Shown: positions 60,586-64,000 of the stretch, in pieces
How positions within the stretch are numbered: position 1 is the first letter of the stretch
Layout of the letters: each line of letters starts with the position of its first letter
NCBI GenBank assembly: GCA_000296795.1
Contig: BAFH01000002.1
Span: 186,001 to 250,000, forward strand
Reading direction: 5' to 3'
Length of the DNA: 64,000 nucleotides
Source: Candidatus Jettenia caeni
Lineage (GTDB): Bacteria; Planctomycetota; Brocadiia; Brocadiales; Brocadiaceae
Notes under the pieces: model-generated
The model's input: only the letters and a program-made list of their open reading frames with translations
Told to the model about the DNA's origin: nothing
The model's database searches: none
Translations under genes and position numbers: made by a program

Positions 60586-61881
60586 TTATTCCTCTACGCG
60601 GAGAAATTTTGTAGAATCTTTTATGATATCTAATCGCTTAATTTCTGTAAGCGCTTTTTGCAGATTACCCTCTTCTGCAAGATGGGTCATCATCACGAGA
60701 GGGACGTTGCCATTCTCTTTGATTTTATGCTGAATAACTGAGGCAATACTGATTTCATAATTTCCCAAAATACCCGATATCTTTGCGAGTACCCCTGGCT
60801 TATCAACAACAGAGAATCTCAGATAATAGCGCGTTTTGATTTGCATAATATCCGCTATGGAAATATGCTCACAGTTTCCAGAAAAGGTCTTCATCGCATG
60901 AAATGTTATACCTGCTCTTCCAAGTCCAACATCCACAAGGTCTGCAACCACAGCGCTGGCAGTGGGCATTTGACCAGCTCCCTTACCATAAAGCATAGTT
61001 TCACCCACAGCACTTCCATTGACACAGATAGCATTAAAGACACCGTTTACCGAGGAAAGCGGGTGATCGTGCGGCAGGAGTGTTGGATGCACACGTAATT
61101 CAATAGCGCTTTTTATCCTTTTCGCCACCGCTAAAAGTTTTAAGGTGTATCCCAACTCGTGTGCATACCAAATATCGGAGAGATCTATAGTACTGATACC
61201 CTCGCAATAAATATCCTTATAATCAAAATCAACACCAAAGCCGATTCTTGCTAAAATAGCAAGCTTGTGCGATGAGTCTATACCGTCAACGTCCATAGAA
61301 GGATCTTTCTCTGCATAACCCATCTTTTGTGCCTCTGCAAGGGCATCGCTGTATTTTACATGCTCTTTGGTCATCTTTGTTAAGATATAATTGGTAGTGC
61401 CATTTACAATACCAAAAATAGACTCTATCCTATTTGCAATAAAGCCGTCTCTTAATGCTGCAATAACGGGGATACCTCCACCTACACTTGCCTCAAAGGA
61501 AATACTTTTGCCACACTGCCGTGCCTTACGAAAAAGTTCCAAACCATGAAGGGCTAAAAGCATTTTATTTGCAGTTACAATATCCTTACCTTTTTCAAGC
61601 GCTTTCGTAATAATTTCTTTTGCAGGATGCAATCCCCCAATAAGTTCTATAATAACGTGGATATCCGGATCGTTTATCAGTATATCCACATCATCTGTAA
61701 AAAGAATATCCGATGGCAAATCTATTCTGTTTCTTACATCGAGATTACGATCGGCAATACCTTTTAATACCGGAACACAATCGAGTTTTTCCAGGAGAGG
61801 AGAATGTTTTTCTAAAAGGATCTTTACAACCCCTGTCCCAACGATACCCACACCAACAATGCCGACATTGAATGTTCTCAT
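60586..61881 (-). CDS. hom: Homoserine dehydrogenase
   Basis: The 431-residue enzyme reduces aspartate semialdehyde to homoserine, the branch point to threonine and methionine. NAD(P) fold is VGIVGVGIVGTGVV (about 5-18). Catalytic region: TANKMLLALHG, FEASVGGGIPVIAALRDG, GIVNGTTNYILTKM and EKDPSMDVDGIDSSHKLAILA. A C-terminal ACT domain (about 350-430; YYLRFSVVDKPGVLAKISGIL) gives threonine feedback. A normal, complete protein. It is the first of two minus-strand threonine-related genes. Confidence 0.96.
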   Translation of the reverse strand: MRTFNVGIVGVGIVGTGVVKILLEKHSPLLEKLDCVPVLKGIADRNLDVRNRIDLPSDILFTDDVDILINDPDIHVIIELIGGLHPAKEIITKALEKGKDIVTANKMLLALHGLELFRKARQCGKSISFEASVGGGIPVIAALRDGFIANRIESIFGIVNGTTNYILTKMTKEHVKYSDALAEAQKMGYAEKDPSMDVDGIDSSHKLAILARIGFGVDFDYKDIYCEGISTIDLSDIWYAHELGYTLKLLAVAKRIKSAIELRVHPTLLPHDHPLSSVNGVFNAICVNGSAVGETMLYGKGAGQMPTASAVVADLVDVGLGRAGITFHAMKTFSGNCEHISIADIMQIKTRYYLRFSVVDKPGVLAKISGILGNYEISIASVIQHKIKENGNVPLVMMTHLAEEGNLQKALTEIKRLDIIKDSTKFLRVEE

Positions 61882-62123
61882 AATTATTATTTCCTATGAC
61901 TGATAAAGTCGCAAAACACATAAAGCACTGATATTGCTATAAAGAAAATTTACTATAACGGAAGAGTTTGTTTATTTCAATAAAATTTGCAAACGAAAGA
62001 ACTCGTTTTGTCTATCATATGCCGTTTAATTTTAGTTGTAATATTTTATAAGGTCTGATAAGATTGATTTGAACATCTATACCTATAAAAGCAATTCTCA
62101 CATACGATATCATCAAAGAGTAC

Positions 62124-63050
62124 ATGGTAAGTTTTAAACAAAGAGATATTATCTCTATCCGTCATTTCAACAAAGAAGAGTTATTATACATCCTTGATTT
62201 AGCAAAAGAAATGGAGCGGACAACCTATACAGATACCCTGAAAGATAAAATACTTGCTTCATTATTCTTCGAGCCTTCAACACGAACACGCCTCAGCTTT
62301 GAATCGGCTATGCAACGGCTCGGTGGAATGGTAATTGGCTTTGCAGATTCCGGTATTACATCAGTAGCTAAGGGCGAGTCGCTTCGTGACTCTGTAAAGA
62401 TTATAGAAGGATATTGTGATATCATCGTTTTAAGGCACTACCTTGAAGGTTCTGCACAATTAGCGGCAGATGTTGTTAATATACCGGTGATTAATGCAGG
62501 AGATGGCGCTAACCAACACCCGACACAAACTTTCCTGGATCTCTATACAATCCAAAAAACAAAAGGGGCATTAGAAGGACTTACCATTGGATTTCTAGGT
62601 GATCTGAAATATGGAAGAACAGTACATTCGCTTGCCTATGCCCTCGCATATTTTGGCACAGAAATGTTCTTTATCTCACCACCTGGTTTGAGAATGCCCA
62701 GAGATTCTATAGATGAACTTAAGGATAGAAAGGTAAAGTGCTACGAGAATGAATCATTATCAGGTATCAGCAAGAAACTCGATGTGATTTATTGTACAAG
62801 AATCCAAAAGGAACGGTTTGCAGATCCTGTTGAATTTGAGAAGGTTCGTGGTGTATACAGATTGAGCAAGGCGATGCTGGAAGAATTAGAAATTAAGAAA
62901 GATTTAAAGATATTACATCCTTTACCGCGCGTAGATGAAATGGATGAAAGTCTTGATAAGACTAATTATGCAGTCTATTTTCACCAGGCACGTAATGGTG
63001 TGCCTGTCAGAAAAGCTATACTTTCTGCTGTCTTGGGAGTTATTGAATGA
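62124..63050 (+). CDS. pyrB: Aspartate carbamoyltransferase catalytic chain
   Basis: PyrB condenses carbamoyl phosphate and aspartate, the committed step of pyrimidine synthesis. The 308-residue chain has FFEPSTRTRLSFESAMQRLG (carbamoyl-phosphate loop), VAKGESLRDS, GDGANQHPTQTFLDLYT and ILHPLPRVDEMDESLD. The start is preceded by an A/T-rich leader with no clear ribosome site. Its stop overlaps the pyrI start (ATGA), so both chains are made in step. No attenuator is visible in 61882-62123. Confidence 0.97.
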   Translation: MVSFKQRDIISIRHFNKEELLYILDLAKEMERTTYTDTLKDKILASLFFEPSTRTRLSFESAMQRLGGMVIGFADSGITSVAKGESLRDSVKIIEGYCDIIVLRHYLEGSAQLAADVVNIPVINAGDGANQHPTQTFLDLYTIQKTKGALEGLTIGFLGDLKYGRTVHSLAYALAYFGTEMFFISPPGLRMPRDSIDELKDRKVKCYENESLSGISKKLDVIYCTRIQKERFADPVEFEKVRGVYRLSKAMLEELEIKKDLKILHPLPRVDEMDESLDKTNYAVYFHQARNGVPVRKAILSAVLGVIE

Positions 63051-63496
63051 AACATCTCGATGTCTCCGCTATTAAAGATGGATCGGTAATTGACCATATA
63101 GATAACAAAAGCACTCTCAAAGTTGCTGATATACTCAATATCCAGAATGAAGAACAAGTAGTGCTTGTAGGGATGAATTTAAAGAGTAAACTTCTCGGCA
63201 AAAAAGGTATAATAAAAATAGGCGGAAAAATTATTGACCAAAAAGAGGTGAATAAGATTGCACTCATTGCACCGAATGCAACGGTCAACATTATTAAGGA
63301 TTATGAGGTTGTAAAGAAGTTTAAAGTGGCAGTCCCCGAGGTTATAGAAGGTATTGTTAAATGTTTTAATCCCAATTGTGTGAGTAATTATAATAATGTA
63401 ACTTCTAAATTGAATGTAGTAAATAAAAACCCCATACGGTTAGAATGTCACTATTGTGAACGTACCATGAGTGCAAAAGACATTTTATTGATTTAA
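63047..63496 (+). CDS. pyrI: Aspartate carbamoyltransferase regulatory chain
   Basis: The 149-residue regulatory chain binds CTP/ATP and confers allostery on PyrB. The allosteric domain begins LDVSAIKDGSVIDHI, and the zinc domain has CFNPNCVSN...LECHYCE with four Cys. pyrI in a planctomycete-type genome indicates the class B enzyme. It overlaps pyrB by four bases and precedes panC by 25. Confidence 0.95.
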   Translation: MKHLDVSAIKDGSVIDHIDNKSTLKVADILNIQNEEQVVLVGMNLKSKLLGKKGIIKIGGKIIDQKEVNKIALIAPNATVNIIKDYEVVKKFKVAVPEVIEGIVKCFNPNCVSNYNNVTSKLNVVNKNPIRLECHYCERTMSAKDILLI

Positions 63497-63521
63497 AAGT
63501 GAATTGGGGGAAAAAATCGAT

Positions 63522-64000
63522 TTGCTGCAGGTAATTAAATCAATAAAAGATATGAAACAAAAAATTAAAACCATCAAAGACAGCCACTTAACGATTGGTT
63601 TTGTTCCTACGATGGGGGCCTTGCACGAGGGGCATTTAAGTTTAGTAAGGAATGCAAAAAAAGAGCACGATGAAGTTGTGGTAAGTATTTTTGTAAATCC
63701 CTTACAATTCGGGAAAAATGAAGATCTCCGGCACTACCCGCGAACGTTTGACAGAGATTGCGAACTGCTCTCAAGAGAAGGAGTAAATCTTGTGTTTTAT
63801 CCAGATATAACAGAAATATATCCGGATGGGTTTTGTACCTCTGTTATTGTTCATGATCTGGAGGACAAGCTCTGTGGCAAAACACGCCCAGGACATTTCA
63901 GAGGGGTTGCAGTAGTCGTGCTAAAACTCTTTCATCTTATCAAACCTGATTCTGCATATTTTGGACAAAAAGACTTCCAGCAAACCGTTATTATCAAGAG
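63522..64000 (+). CDS. panC: Pantothenate synthetase (3' end outside the window)
   Basis: PanC joins pantoate and beta-alanine with ATP to form pantothenate, the precursor of CoA and of the ACP prosthetic group. Visible: FVPTMGALHEGHLSLV with the HxGH-like motif, FVNPLQFGKNEDL, YPRTFDRD, GKTRPGHFRGVAVVVLKL and FGQKDFQQ. The TTG at 63522 is the likeliest start, with GGGGG at 63506-63510; no ATG lies near. It follows pyrI in a compact arrangement. The frame is open to the window end. Confidence 0.93.
   Translation, partial: MLQVIKSIKDMKQKIKTIKDSHLTIGFVPTMGALHEGHLSLVRNAKKEHDEVVVSIFVNPLQFGKNEDLRHYPRTFDRDCELLSREGVNLVFYPDITEIYPDGFCTSVIVHDLEDKLCGKTRPGHFRGVAVVVLKLFHLIKPDSAYFGQKDFQQTVIIK

Overview
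The window is about 40% G+C chromosomal DNA. It most likely comes from an anammox planctomycete of the Brocadia/Jettenia/Kuenenia type. The main evidence is a diheme MauG-like cytochrome (18199-19224) whose residue pattern fits the gamma subunit of hydrazine synthase. It is supported by an NnrS-like membrane protein beside a cytochrome c', a radical-SAM/type III ketosynthase operon of the kind discussed for anammox lipids, and many sigma54-type two-component systems. The assignment rests on gene content I recognise, not on a database search.

Layout. 1-2060: end of an acyl-ACP/acyl-CoA synthetase, then murB. 2241-3237: two tandem Hsp20 chaperones. 3511-7662: a redox and nitrogen-oxide block (NnrS/DUF1858 protein, an unusual CRP/FNR-like palindrome, cytochrome c', a rubredoxin/beta-lactamase-fold protein) and an exported Lys/Glu repeat protein. 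7800-10709 (minus): an operon of CuA lipoprotein, cobalamin-binding radical SAM enzyme and type III ketosynthase. 10909-16064 (minus): cold-shock protein, a dispersed repeat, and a polysaccharide operon (TPR protein, sugar-phosphate transferase, glycosyltransferase). 16289-19224: methyltransferase, Ig-like lipoprotein, a truncated HMA-domain gene and the hydrazine-synthase-gamma-like cytochrome. 19766-29986: two kinase/NtrC-type regulator pairs flanking two paralogous secreted proteins. 30297-36589: amino acid permease, then an island of three insertion sequences (IS4, IS66, IS630). The IS630 copy sits inside the 5' end of an HNH nuclease gene. 37556-43673: AmpG-like transporter, DUF4139 protein, CorA, NDH-2 and UppP. 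43806-48338: second copy of the dispersed repeat, RlmI-like methyltransferase, CBS membrane protein, PTS IIA-like protein and a GAF protein. 48614-54454: an aroF-led operon (DAHP synthase behind a leader terminator, PNPOx-like protein, aminotransferase, trpS, argS). 54484-58979: a decayed accessory region with MazEF, a nucleotidyltransferase pair, two transposase remnants, a group II intron remnant and a broken polymorphic toxin with its putative immunity gene. 59046-64000: metabolic genes (apgM-like, hom, pyrB, pyrI, start of panC).

How the parts may work together. The NnrS-like protein and cytochrome c' form a plausible nitric oxide handling unit; NO is an anammox intermediate. The ketosynthase and radical SAM enzyme are very tightly spaced and probably make a specialised lipid or small molecule, with the CuA lipoprotein as electron carrier or a coupled function. 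The apgM-like gene close to hom suggests it may act as a homoserine kinase. Palindromic intergenic repeats of several families occur throughout and have in places become part of coding ends (13414-13507, about 38785, 44518-44545).
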